From contig CAMOKK010000031.1 in the NCBI GenBank assembly GCA_946617545.1, positions 1-10,715 on the forward strand: a stretch of 10,715 nucleotides of DNA, given 5' to 3'. The position numbers and the translations under genes were made by a program. Source of the DNA: an uncultured Bacteroidales bacterium. Lineage in GTDB: Bacteria; Bacteroidota; Bacteroidia; Bacteroidales; UBA932. Each line of letters opens with the position of its first letter. Positions within the stretch are counted from its first letter, which is position 1. This document shows, one piece after another, positions 1 through 10,715 of the stretch. Below the pieces are notes generated by a model. It saw only the letters and a list, made by a program, of their open reading frames with translations. It was not told the DNA's origin and searched no databases.

Positions 1-693
1 TCAGAACTCCACGTCTATGCCTTCGTCAATCACCTCCTCGCAGTGCTCCAAAGAGCAGGAGAACACGCGGCCGGGGTATTTCTCATAGATGGAGCGGTTG
101 TGGGTGACCATCACGATGGCCGTGCCGCCGGCGTTGAGGTCCTGCAGGAGCTGCAGAATTTCGTCGGCCGTTTCTGCGTCCAGGTTGCCGGTGGGCTCGT
201 CGGCCAGAATCACCGGCGGGCGGTTCAGCAGGGCGCGGGCGATGGCGATACGCTGCTGCTCGCCGCCGGAGAGCTGATGCGGCATCTTGTGGCCCTTGGT
301 ACTCATGCCCACGGCCTTGAGCACTTCCCGGATGCGTCCGTCAATCTCTCCGCGGTCCTTCCATCCCGTGGCGCGGAGCACGAACTCCAGGTTCTCCTCC
401 ACGCTGCGGTCTGTAAGCAGCTGGAAGTCCTGGAACACCACGCCCAGGCGGCGCCGGAGGAAGGGAATGTCCTTGCTGCGGATTTCCTTCAGGTCAAAGC
501 CGCAGGCGGTCCCTTCTCCCTTGAGGAGTTTGTTCTCTGCCGTGACGGTTCGGATGATGGAAGTTTTTCCGGAGCCCACCTTGCCCACGATGTAAACCAG
601 GTCTCCGGGCATTACGTCCATGTTGAGCCCGTACAGAACCACGTTTTCACCGTTGAGGATATCGGCGTTTTTGAAATGGATAAGCGGTGTCAT
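1..693 (-). CDS. ftsE: Cell division ATP-binding protein FtsE
   Basis: ABC-type ATPase of 230 residues. In other bacteria FtsE pairs with the membrane protein FtsX at the division septum and uses ATP to switch on peptidoglycan hydrolases. Visible motifs: Walker A at residues 37-45 ([10 protein letters not shown]43), Q-loop Gln88 (VVFQDFQ), signature LSGGEQQ at 141-147, Walker B VILADEP at 161-167 with catalytic Glu166, and switch His198. The run [14 protein letters not shown] and the 'FVLRATGW' stretch are typical of Bacteroidota FtsE rather than LolD. The frame stays open upstream to 846, but I chose the ATG at 691-693 because homology begins at MTPLIHF and the upstream part would cover the promoter gap and the divergent gene. 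The stop is at bases 1-3. No ftsX is visible; it could lie beyond the left edge or elsewhere, as it often does in this phylum. A LolD-like role is the main alternative. Confidence 0.93.
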   Translation of the reverse strand: MTPLIHFKNADILNGENVVLYGLNMDVMPGDLVYIVGKVGSGKTSIIRTVTAENKLLKGEGTACGFDLKEIRSKDIPFLRRRLGVVFQDFQLLTDRSVEENLEFVLRATGWKDRGEIDGRIREVLKAVGMSTKGHKMPHQLSGGEQQRIAIARALLNRPPVILADEPTGNLDAETADEILQLLQDLNAGGTAIVMVTHNRSIYEKYPGRVFSCSLEHCEEVIDEGIDVEF

Positions 694-702
694 ATTGTCA
701 AA

Positions 703-721
703 TTCCCACAAGTTCCCACAA
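703..721. repeat. Tandem 9-bp direct repeat in the divergent promoter gap
   Basis: The plus strand carries TTCCCACAA at 703-711 and again at 713-721, a repeat period of 10 bp, about one helical turn. The second copy overlaps the TTTG end of the predicted ftsE -7 element and the first falls in the ftsE leader. Same-face spacing fits a protein-binding site such as a repressor operator, but no regulator is known from this window and chance duplication is possible. Confidence 0.4.
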
Positions 722-726
722 ATATA
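719..726 (-). promoter_or_regulatory. Predicted ftsE promoter, -7 element
   Basis: On the minus strand this reads TATATTTG, an exact match to the Bacteroidota -7 consensus TAnnTTTG. It lies 25 bases upstream of the ftsE ATG, which gives a leader of roughly 20 bases. I see no clear TTG at the expected -33 distance, so the call rests on the -7 element and its position alone. Confidence 0.5.
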
Positions 727-740
727 ATCAGAATTTTTCG

Positions 741-748
741 TAAATTTG
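741..748 (+). promoter_or_regulatory. Predicted promoter of the TPR/beta-barrel operon, -7 element
   Basis: TAAATTTG matches the Bacteroidota -7 consensus TAnnTTTG exactly. Only six bases separate it from the ATG at 755. Since transcription in this phylum starts a few bases after the TTTG, the mRNA should begin at or within a few bases of the start codon. No convincing -33 TTG is present. It faces the ftsE -7 element with 14 bp between them, so the two promoters should compete for polymerase. Confidence 0.5.
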
Positions 749-754
749 TAGGAT

Positions 755-3667
755 ATGAGAAAAACCATCTTCGCGTTAGCGGCAATTCTGATTGCGCAAA
801 GCCTTGGAGCACAGAACGTGCAAAGGGCTGCAGAGTTATACAACAAGGGGTTCTATGCAGAGGCCGTGCAGGCCCTGGAGCAGGACAAATCGGCCACGGC
901 CGAGGCCTACCGGGCCCTGAGCGCCCTCCAGCTCAAGAGTGAAGGGGCGGGCGTCAAGGCCGATGCCTTCATGAAAAAATTCCATGAGCACGCCCTGGTG
1001 CCCCAGGTGCGCTTCCTGAGGGCGCAGAACCTCTTTGACGAGGGAAAGTACGAGGAGGCCGCCGCCCAGCTCAGGGAGATCAAGCCCGCCACCCTGCGTA
1101 AGGCCCAGCTGCCGGAATATCGCTACAAGCTGGGTTATGCCGCCTACAGCTACGGAGACTGGGAGGCCGCCATGCCCTGGCTGGAAGCCGCCACGGAGCC
1201 CTATTCGGACTATTCCGCCCCGTCGGCCTTCACCCTGGGCTATATCCATTATGCCCGGAGCCGCTTCCCTGAGGCCGAAAAATGGTTTGACAAGTGCAAG
1301 AAGGACTACCGCTTCAAGGAGCCTTCGCTCTACTATATCCTCGAATGCCGATTCAACGAAAAGGATTACGACTACGTGATTGCCCACGGGGAGGAGGTGA
1401 TGGCGCAGGTTTCCGAAGACCGCCGTCCCCGCCTGAGCCGCATCCTGAGCGAGAGCTACCTGGTGCGGGGCAATGTGGACAAGGCCCGGGAGTATTATGA
1501 GGAAGGTTTGGGCGGAGGAACGGAGAACCGCTCGGACCACTTCCGCGCCGGCGAAATCGCCTACCTCTCCAGCGACTGGCAGGGCGCCGTAGACCGTTTC
1601 CTTCAGCTGGGAGACCGGGCCGATTCCCTGGGCCAGATAGCCTCTTACCAGATGGGTTTCAGCTATATCCAGCTGCACAACAAGGTGGCCGCCATGCAGG
1701 CTTTCCAGGAGGCATCGGCCCTGAACTACCAGGCCGATATCCAGGAAGACGCCTTCTACAATTACGCCAAGCTGGCCTTCGACCTGGGCAAGGACACCCA
1801 GCCCTTTTCCGAGTACCTGCGCAAGTACAATCGCCGCAACGACCAGATTTACTCCTACATGGCCATGGCGGCGCTCACCAACCATGACTACGAGGCTGCC
1901 GTTGAGGCCTACGACCATATCGACGAGCTGGACAGCCGCATGAAGGCCAACTACATGAAGGCCTACTTCCTCCGCGCCCGGGAACTCATGGAAACGGGCT
2001 CCTGGAGAATGGCGGCTCCGCTGCTGAAATCGGCCTCGTGGTACAGTCCCAAGACGGACGGCTTCTACCAGCTGTCCCGCTACTACTTGGGTGAATGCCT
2101 GTACAGGGACGGCCAGTGGGCCGATGCCCGCGGGGAATTCACGGAGCTTTACAACCGCAACGCCTTAAGGGGCCGTCCGGAAGGTGCCCTCCTGCCTTAT
2201 CACGTGGCTTACAGCTATTTCAAGGAAGGGGATTACAGCCAGGCCCTCAAATGGTTTACCAAGTACTTGGAAGGCCGTTCCCAGGAAGCCGGTGAAGACG
2301 CCCAGACCCGCGTGGCCGACTGCTACTTCTTCTCCGGAGACTACAAGACGGCCCTGGAAGCCTATGAGAAGGAAATGGAGCTCTATCCCGGCAGCCAAAC
2401 CCTGTATCCGCGTTACCGCGCCGGCGTGGCCAGCGGCCTGATAGATAAAAACCGCCGGAAGGTGCAGATTCTGGAACCCGCCCTCCAGGCCGATCCGGCC
2501 ACGCCCTACTACGGGGAGTCCCTTTACGAGCTGGGCCGCGCCTATGTGTCCGTGCGGGACCGCGAAAACGCCATCCGGACCTTCCAGAACCTGAACAGCA
2601 CCACCACAAACGCCTCGCTCAAGGACCTCGTGCTCCTGGAGCTGGGCATGGTGGAGCGCAACGCCGGCAACAAGGCCCGGGCGCTGGAATACTACAAGGA
2701 AGTGGTTTCCCGCGGCGGAGAGCACCGGGAAGATGCCCTCCTGGCCATCGAGGCCATCTACCGCACCAGCCGGGACCCTGACGGCTACCTGGCCTATGTG
2801 AACAGCCTGGGAAGCAGCGCCGGACGCACCGAGGAGGAGAAGGAAGAAGTCTACTTCTCCAGTGCGGAACAGGCCTACCTTGCCGGAGACTATGCCGGTG
2901 CCCAGGGCACGCTCACGTCCTATCTGGAAAAATATCCCCAGGCCGCCTATGCCGCCAAGGCCTATTTCTATCTGGGCGAGTGCAGCCGCGAATCCGGCGC
3001 TAAGGAGCCCGCCATGGACTATTACCTCCGCGCCATGCAGGAGGGCTTGGACGGCGCCCTGGGAGAAAGCGCCCTGGCGGGTTATGCCAAACTTAACTAC
3101 GAGACAGGCCGATACGGAAAGGCCTACGGCGCCTACGAGGAGCTGAGGGAAACCGCCCGCCTGGAGGCCAACCGCCACGAGGCCCTCATCGGCCTGATGC
3201 GCAGCGCCTTCCGCGCCAAGGAATGGGCCGATGCCATCCCGGCCGCCGAAACCGTCCTGAATACCTTCAAGGACGCCTCCCTGGCCCGTGAGGCCCGTTA
3301 TGTGAGGGCTAAGTCCCTGCTGAGCACCAGCCGCCGCCAGGAAGCCTTCCGGGACTTCGAGGTCCTTTCCAAGGAACCTTCCACGGACGAGGGCGCCGAA
3401 GCCACTTACCTTATCATCGAAGACCTCTACAACCGGGCGGAATTCGATACCATCCAAAGCCGCGTGTACGCATTCTCCGAGAAAGCCGGCGGCCAGAACT
3501 ACTGGCTGGCCAAGGCCTTCATTGTGCTGGGAGACTCCTTTGCCGACCAGGGCAACATGACGCAGGCCCGCGCCACCTTCGAGAGCATCCGTGACGGCTA
3601 TACGCCCCAGGGTCCCCAGGACGACGTTATGGACCAGGTGAACCTCCGTCTCCGTAAACTGAATTAG
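755..3667 (+). CDS. Secreted tetratricopeptide-repeat (TPR) protein
   Basis: A 970-residue exported protein built almost entirely of helical repeats. Residues 1-19 form a Sec signal peptide (basic MRK, a hydrophobic core, then LGA before Gln20), with no lipobox cysteine, so the mature protein is probably periplasmic or held at the outer membrane through a partner. From about residue 21 to 960 there is a near-continuous array of TPR-like units; clear ones lie near residues 88-106, 125-143, 158-176, 230-250, 482-505, 517-540, 586-612, 625-648, 698-724, 733-758 and 919-943, each with the small-residue and aromatic pattern such as YxxGdYxxAlxxY. No enzymatic domain is visible. The start is fixed by the signal peptide; the next methionine falls well inside the repeats. 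The gene sits 2 bases before a beta-barrel gene, which suggests one complex. TPR arrays of this type mediate protein binding, but the partner and role are unknown to me. Confidence 0.88.
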   Translation: MRKTIFALAAILIAQSLGAQNVQRAAELYNKGFYAEAVQALEQDKSATAEAYRALSALQLKSEGAGVKADAFMKKFHEHALVPQVRFLRAQNLFDEGKYEEAAAQLREIKPATLRKAQLPEYRYKLGYAAYSYGDWEAAMPWLEAATEPYSDYSAPSAFTLGYIHYARSRFPEAEKWFDKCKKDYRFKEPSLYYILECRFNEKDYDYVIAHGEEVMAQVSEDRRPRLSRILSESYLVRGNVDKAREYYEEGLGGGTENRSDHFRAGEIAYLSSDWQGAVDRFLQLGDRADSLGQIASYQMGFSYIQLHNKVAAMQAFQEASALNYQADIQEDAFYNYAKLAFDLGKDTQPFSEYLRKYNRRNDQIYSYMAMAALTNHDYEAAVEAYDHIDELDSRMKANYMKAYFLRARELMETGSWRMAAPLLKSASWYSPKTDGFYQLSRYYLGECLYRDGQWADARGEFTELYNRNALRGRPEGALLPYHVAYSYFKEGDYSQALKWFTKYLEGRSQEAGEDAQTRVADCYFFSGDYKTALEAYEKEMELYPGSQTLYPRYRAGVASGLIDKNRRKVQILEPALQADPATPYYGESLYELGRAYVSVRDRENAIRTFQNLNSTTTNASLKDLVLLELGMVERNAGNKARALEYYKEVVSRGGEHREDALLAIEAIYRTSRDPDGYLAYVNSLGSSAGRTEEEKEEVYFSSAEQAYLAGDYAGAQGTLTSYLEKYPQAAYAAKAYFYLGECSRESGAKEPAMDYYLRAMQEGLDGALGESALAGYAKLNYETGRYGKAYGAYEELRETARLEANRHEALIGLMRSAFRAKEWADAIPAAETVLNTFKDASLAREARYVRAKSLLSTSRRQEAFRDFEVLSKEPSTDEGAEATYLIIEDLYNRAEFDTIQSRVYAFSEKAGGQNYWLAKAFIVLGDSFADQGNMTQARATFESIRDGYTPQGPQDDVMDQVNLRLRKLN

Positions 3668-3669
3668 CC

Positions 3670-5295
3670 ATGAAGAAAGAACTCATCATATCGGCCCTCC
3701 TGCTTGCTGCCGGAGCCGCCTACGCCCAAAACCTGAACCCGGTGGTGGAAGTTACGGGCGTGTATGCCCGCGAGGCCACGGGAATCGAGAAGCCTTCCCA
3801 GCTGAAGGCCCTGCCGGATTCCGTGTTCAAATTCAACCTGGACTTCGATTACAGTGTCAAGAGCACTCCCTACAAGGGCGCCTACGAGTTTAACCCCTAC
3901 CTGGTGACCATGCGTCCCGGGGCCCGTCTGAGCGGAGAGCAGAAACTCTATCTGAAGGCCGGGGCCGGCTACTCCCTGCACCCGGAGGTGGATTTTGTGT
4001 GGAACCCCTTGAGAACGCAGAATTTCCGTCTCAACGTTTATGCGCAGCATAACTCCTACATAGGGTCTTTCCGGAATGTTTCCAAGCAGGACGGCATCTA
4101 CACCTGGGATGGAACCGTCAAGGGAAACGGCGTGAACGCCCGCACCCAGGCCGGTATGGACCTCCTGTACGCCTTCAAGGGCGGGGAATTGTATGCCGAC
4201 GTGCAGTACCGCAACGTGGCGGCTTCGGACGTTTTCCTGGCTGCGAATCCGTCTGTCCTCATGTATCACCGGGGCCAGCTTAGGGCCGGCATCCAAAATG
4301 TCCCCGGAGCCCGTTTCCTGTATGGTGTGAACACCCGCGTGGCCTACTTGAAAGACCCCGTGGATTACGAGCTTCATACGGTGACGGACCTCTCCCTGGG
4401 CTTCCGCGTGGGCCGGAACGCCTTCCGCGTGGGGGCCGGTGCAGAGACCGTCTCTTTTGCAAATGGTTTCGGCCTCAAGGTGGAGGCTGCTCCGCACTAT
4501 GTGCTCTCCAGCGGGCGCTTCAATATGGACCTGGGCGTGAAGTTCTCCTTCATTTCCCGTTCGGAGGAGACGGTGTTCCCCTTCAAGTCCGGCTTCATAT
4601 TCCCGGACGTGCACATCTCTTACCGCATTGCAGATGCCGTGGTGCTGCAGGCAGCCGCTACGGGCGGAGACCGCCTGAACAGTTACGACTCCCTGCTGGA
4701 GCGCAACCCCTATCTGGGCAGTTTCCGCTGGCATCGGGACGTGACCGTGGAGCGCTTCAACATCATGGCGGGGCTGCGCGGCAGCGCGGCGGGCCGCTTC
4801 TCCTACGACCTTAGGGCCGGCTACCAGCTGGTTTCCAACGAGTTCGGCTGGAGCTATTACAACAACGGAGAGCTTTCCATGGCCTATGTGAGCCCCCTGA
4901 GCACCATCTACGGCCAGCTGCAGCTGGGCTGGAACTCCGAGCACTGGGATGTATCGGCCTTTGTGAAATACGGTTACACGCCCATGCCCACGCTGGAGAC
5001 GGAGGTGGAGAAGAATGTCTTTGCCCCGGCCAGTTTCCGCGGGAACGGACACGTTTTCTACAAATGGGGCGGCCGCATCAAGCTGGGTGCCACGCTGGAA
5101 GGCCGCAGCAAGCTGCGGAGCCACACGCCCGTGCCCGGCTTCCTGGACCTCGGGGCCTATGCGGAGTACGCCTTCGGCCGCCGCCTGGCCTTCTGGCTCA
5201 AGGGAGGCAACCTCCTGAACCAGAGCATCCAGCGTTTACCCTTCGTGGTGGAGGGCGGCATTTACGGAACCGCCGGTATCCGTCTGGTGCTGTAG
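3670..5295 (+). CDS. Outer-membrane beta-barrel protein, plug-less, TonB-receptor-like
   Basis: A 541-residue protein with a signal peptide (residues 1-19, ending AYA before Gln20). After a short N-terminal segment (about 21-60, including NPVVEVTG and LPDSVFKF) the rest is a series of amphipathic strands with alternating hydrophobic and polar residues and aromatic girdles, for example LYADVQYRNVA, HISYRIADAVVLQAA, YGQLQLGWNSEHWDVSAFVKYGY and the final EGGIYGTAGIRLVL. The last 40 residues, with GNLLNQ followed by a closing strand, resemble the end of a TonB-dependent receptor barrel, but there is no plug domain, no TonB box and it is shorter than a full receptor. The final residue is Leu rather than the usual aromatic. 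The 2-base gap after the TPR gene indicates translational coupling and probably a shared complex in the outer membrane. The transport or assembly role is not established; a porin-like or secretion-accessory role are both possible. Confidence 0.82.
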   Translation: MKKELIISALLLAAGAAYAQNLNPVVEVTGVYAREATGIEKPSQLKALPDSVFKFNLDFDYSVKSTPYKGAYEFNPYLVTMRPGARLSGEQKLYLKAGAGYSLHPEVDFVWNPLRTQNFRLNVYAQHNSYIGSFRNVSKQDGIYTWDGTVKGNGVNARTQAGMDLLYAFKGGELYADVQYRNVAASDVFLAANPSVLMYHRGQLRAGIQNVPGARFLYGVNTRVAYLKDPVDYELHTVTDLSLGFRVGRNAFRVGAGAETVSFANGFGLKVEAAPHYVLSSGRFNMDLGVKFSFISRSEETVFPFKSGFIFPDVHISYRIADAVVLQAAATGGDRLNSYDSLLERNPYLGSFRWHRDVTVERFNIMAGLRGSAAGRFSYDLRAGYQLVSNEFGWSYYNNGELSMAYVSPLSTIYGQLQLGWNSEHWDVSAFVKYGYTPMPTLETEVEKNVFAPASFRGNGHVFYKWGGRIKLGATLEGRSKLRSHTPVPGFLDLGAYAEYAFGRRLAFWLKGGNLLNQSIQRLPFVVEGGIYGTAGIRLVL

Positions 5296-5312
5296 TCTTG
5301 GAATTCTCGTGT

Positions 5313-9393
<4,081 letters not shown>

Positions 9394-9417
9394 ATAATTT
9401 ATAATCAATAAAAAACT
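9394..9417 (+). other. AT-rich leader before tig
   Basis: These 24 bases between the HD gene stop and the tig ATG contain only two C residues and no G. There is no Shine-Dalgarno sequence and no hairpin. TAATTTAT at 9395-9402 matches the -7 consensus in only six of its eight positions including the two free ones, so I do not call a promoter. The A-rich stretch next to the ATG is the usual Bacteroidota initiation context. Confidence 0.5.
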
Positions 9418-10715
9418 ATGAATGTAACCCACATCCAACCCGATGCGCTCAACTATACGCTGACCATCGAGATTGCAGCAGAAGATTATGCCGAGCCGCT
9501 GCGCAAGCGCCTCAATGAGTACAAACGCAAGGCCGATATCAAGGGCTTCCGTAAGGGAATGGCCCCCATGCAGCTGATTCAGCGCATGTACGGAGACCAG
9601 GCTCTTTACGAGAGCGTGAACGGCTTGGTAGGAGACACCATCGACAAGTTCATCGCCGACAACAAGGTGCGCGTGCTGGGAGAGCCCATGCCCGCCGAAG
9701 ACCAGCCCCAGCTGTCCTGGAAGGCCGGTGAAAGCTTCACCTTCAAGTTCGACATTGCCCAGACTCCGGAACTGAACATAGAGGTGGGCAAGGATGACAA
9801 GATTCCTTACTACGAGATTAACATCACCGCCGCCGAGAAGAAGGCCCAGAAGGAGCAGCTTCTCCAGCAGTACGGTTCCCTGCAGGAAGGCAAGAAGGCC
9901 GGTGAGCAGGACTACATTGTGGCCGATATCGAGAACGAGGGCCACAAGGCCGAGGGCGTGTATGTTTCCGTCTCCCATGTGGCCGAAGAGGCCCGCGGAG
10001 CCTTCCTGGGTAAAAAAGCCGGAGACAAGTTCCAGGTAGATGTGAACGCCGCCTTCACCAACGAGACAGACCGTGCCGCCATGCTCAAGGTCCAGAAGGA
10101 CCAGCTGGCTTCCCTGGACCCGATGTTCACCTTCACCGTTGTGAACGTGAAGACTTATGTGGCCGCCGAGGAGAACCAGGAAACCTACGACAAGATTTTC
10201 GGCGAGGGCAAGGTGACTACGCCCGAGCAGTTCGAGCAGAAGATTGAGGAGCGCATCAAGGCTTCCCACGAGCAGGAGGCCAACTACCGCTTTGGGGCCG
10301 ACGTGCGCAAGTACTTCGTTCAGAAGGCCAAGCTGGAACTGCCGGAGGCCTTCTTGAAGAGGTGGCTGGTATATGCCAACGAGGGCAAGTTCACCGCCGA
10401 GCAGGTGGAGAAGGAGTTCCCGGCTTTCCTGGAGGACTTCAAGTGGCAGCTGGTTCGCGGTTCCCTCATGCAGAAGTTCGGTCTTAAGGTATCCCAGGCC
10501 GATCTGCAGGCCGCCGCAGAATCCTTCGTGGCCTATCAGTATGCCATGTACGGCATGGCCGGTGTCCCGGAGAACATCATCAAGTCTTCCGCGGAGAACG
10601 TGCTTCAGGACCAGAACCAGCGTCGTCGTCTGGAAGAGCAGTGCGAGGACAACCTCACCATCGCCAAGGTCCGTGAAGAGGTGACGCTCCAGACCAAGAA
10701 GATTTCCCAGGACAA
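9418..10715 (+). CDS. tig: Trigger factor (partial, 3' end outside window)
   Basis: Ribosome-bound chaperone that meets nascent chains at the exit tunnel. The frame is open from the ATG at 9418 to the window edge: 432 complete codons with no stop. Bacteroidota trigger factors are about 450 residues, so only about 20 seem missing. The ribosome-binding domain (about 1-125) holds the signature GFRKGMAP at 43-50, with Met where E. coli-type proteins have Lys. The middle domain (about 150-245) sits where the FKBP-type prolyl isomerase belongs, but it is strongly diverged: the GSGxFIPGFE core cannot be found. The helical C-terminal chaperone arms follow (about 255 on). The gene lies 24 bases after the HD gene behind an A-rich leader (AATAAAAAACT), with no strong promoter visible, so it may be read from the gyrB promoter. 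In many bacteria tig precedes clpP and clpX; that cannot be checked here. Confidence 0.95.
   Translation, partial: MNVTHIQPDALNYTLTIEIAAEDYAEPLRKRLNEYKRKADIKGFRKGMAPMQLIQRMYGDQALYESVNGLVGDTIDKFIADNKVRVLGEPMPAEDQPQLSWKAGESFTFKFDIAQTPELNIEVGKDDKIPYYEINITAAEKKAQKEQLLQQYGSLQEGKKAGEQDYIVADIENEGHKAEGVYVSVSHVAEEARGAFLGKKAGDKFQVDVNAAFTNETDRAAMLKVQKDQLASLDPMFTFTVVNVKTYVAAEENQETYDKIFGEGKVTTPEQFEQKIEERIKASHEQEANYRFGADVRKYFVQKAKLELPEAFLKRWLVYANEGKFTAEQVEKEFPAFLEDFKWQLVRGSLMQKFGLKVSQADLQAAAESFVAYQYAMYGMAGVPENIIKSSAENVLQDQNQRRRLEEQCEDNLTIAKVREEVTLQTKKISQD

Noticed and set aside
703..721. DnaA boxes or an origin near gyrB
   Set aside because: The two sites match the DnaA box at only 7 of 9 positions, there are just two of them, and no AT-rich unwinding region, dnaA or dnaN is present.
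694..846. A 51-residue N-terminal extension of FtsE
   Set aside because: It would run through the AT-rich promoter gap and the divergent TPR gene, and FtsE homology starts at the ATG at 691-693.
43..942. A 299-codon plus-strand frame crossing ftsE and the start of the TPR gene
   Set aside because: It lies antisense to all the ABC motifs of ftsE, crosses the promoter gap and overlaps the TPR signal peptide; no protein-like features.
3664..5124. A 486-codon minus-strand open frame opposite the beta-barrel gene
   Set aside because: Compositional shadow of the plus-strand gene, which has a signal peptide, barrel strands and operon context. The same holds for the antisense frames at 836-1918, 2165-3457 and 6009-7442.

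Overview
The window looks like core chromosome from a GC-rich member of the Bacteroidota, most likely order Bacteroidales. Three things point there. Two intergenic gaps carry promoter elements of the Bacteroidota type (TAnnTTTG at -7). Leaders before start codons are A-rich and lack Shine-Dalgarno sequences. FtsE, GyrB, the 7TM-HD protein and trigger factor all have the sequence character of that phylum. I see no tRNA, rRNA, CRISPR array, insertion sequence, integrase or phage gene. Base composition is even across the genes, and gaps are short (61, 2, 59 and 24 bases, plus one 20-base overlap), so no stretch over 300 bases lacks a gene.

Layout: on the minus strand, ftsE (1-693) reads leftward out of the window. 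A 61-base AT-rich gap holds two divergent promoters. On the plus strand, a secreted 970-residue tetratricopeptide-repeat protein (755-3667) is followed after 2 bases by a 541-residue outer-membrane beta-barrel protein (3670-5295); these two form a tight operon. A 59-base gap then carries a good promoter for gyrB (5355-7364) and an 11-bp perfect inverted repeat that ends one base before the gyrB start codon. The gene for a membrane 7TM-HD phosphodiesterase of the PgpH type (7345-9393) starts inside the 3' end of gyrB. After 24 AT-rich bases comes tig, trigger factor (9418 to the window edge), whose last codons are cut off.

The genes are mostly housekeeping: cell division and envelope (ftsE), DNA supercoiling (gyrB), probable cyclic-di-AMP turnover (7TM-HD) and nascent-chain folding (tig). 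The least understood part is the TPR plus beta-barrel pair. It is built like a two-part envelope machine, a long periplasmic or surface helical-repeat scaffold with a plug-less barrel, and its role is not known to me. The points most worth following up are this pair, the inverted repeat over the gyrB promoter and start, the near-leaderless TPR transcript, and the translational overlap of gyrB with the HD gene.
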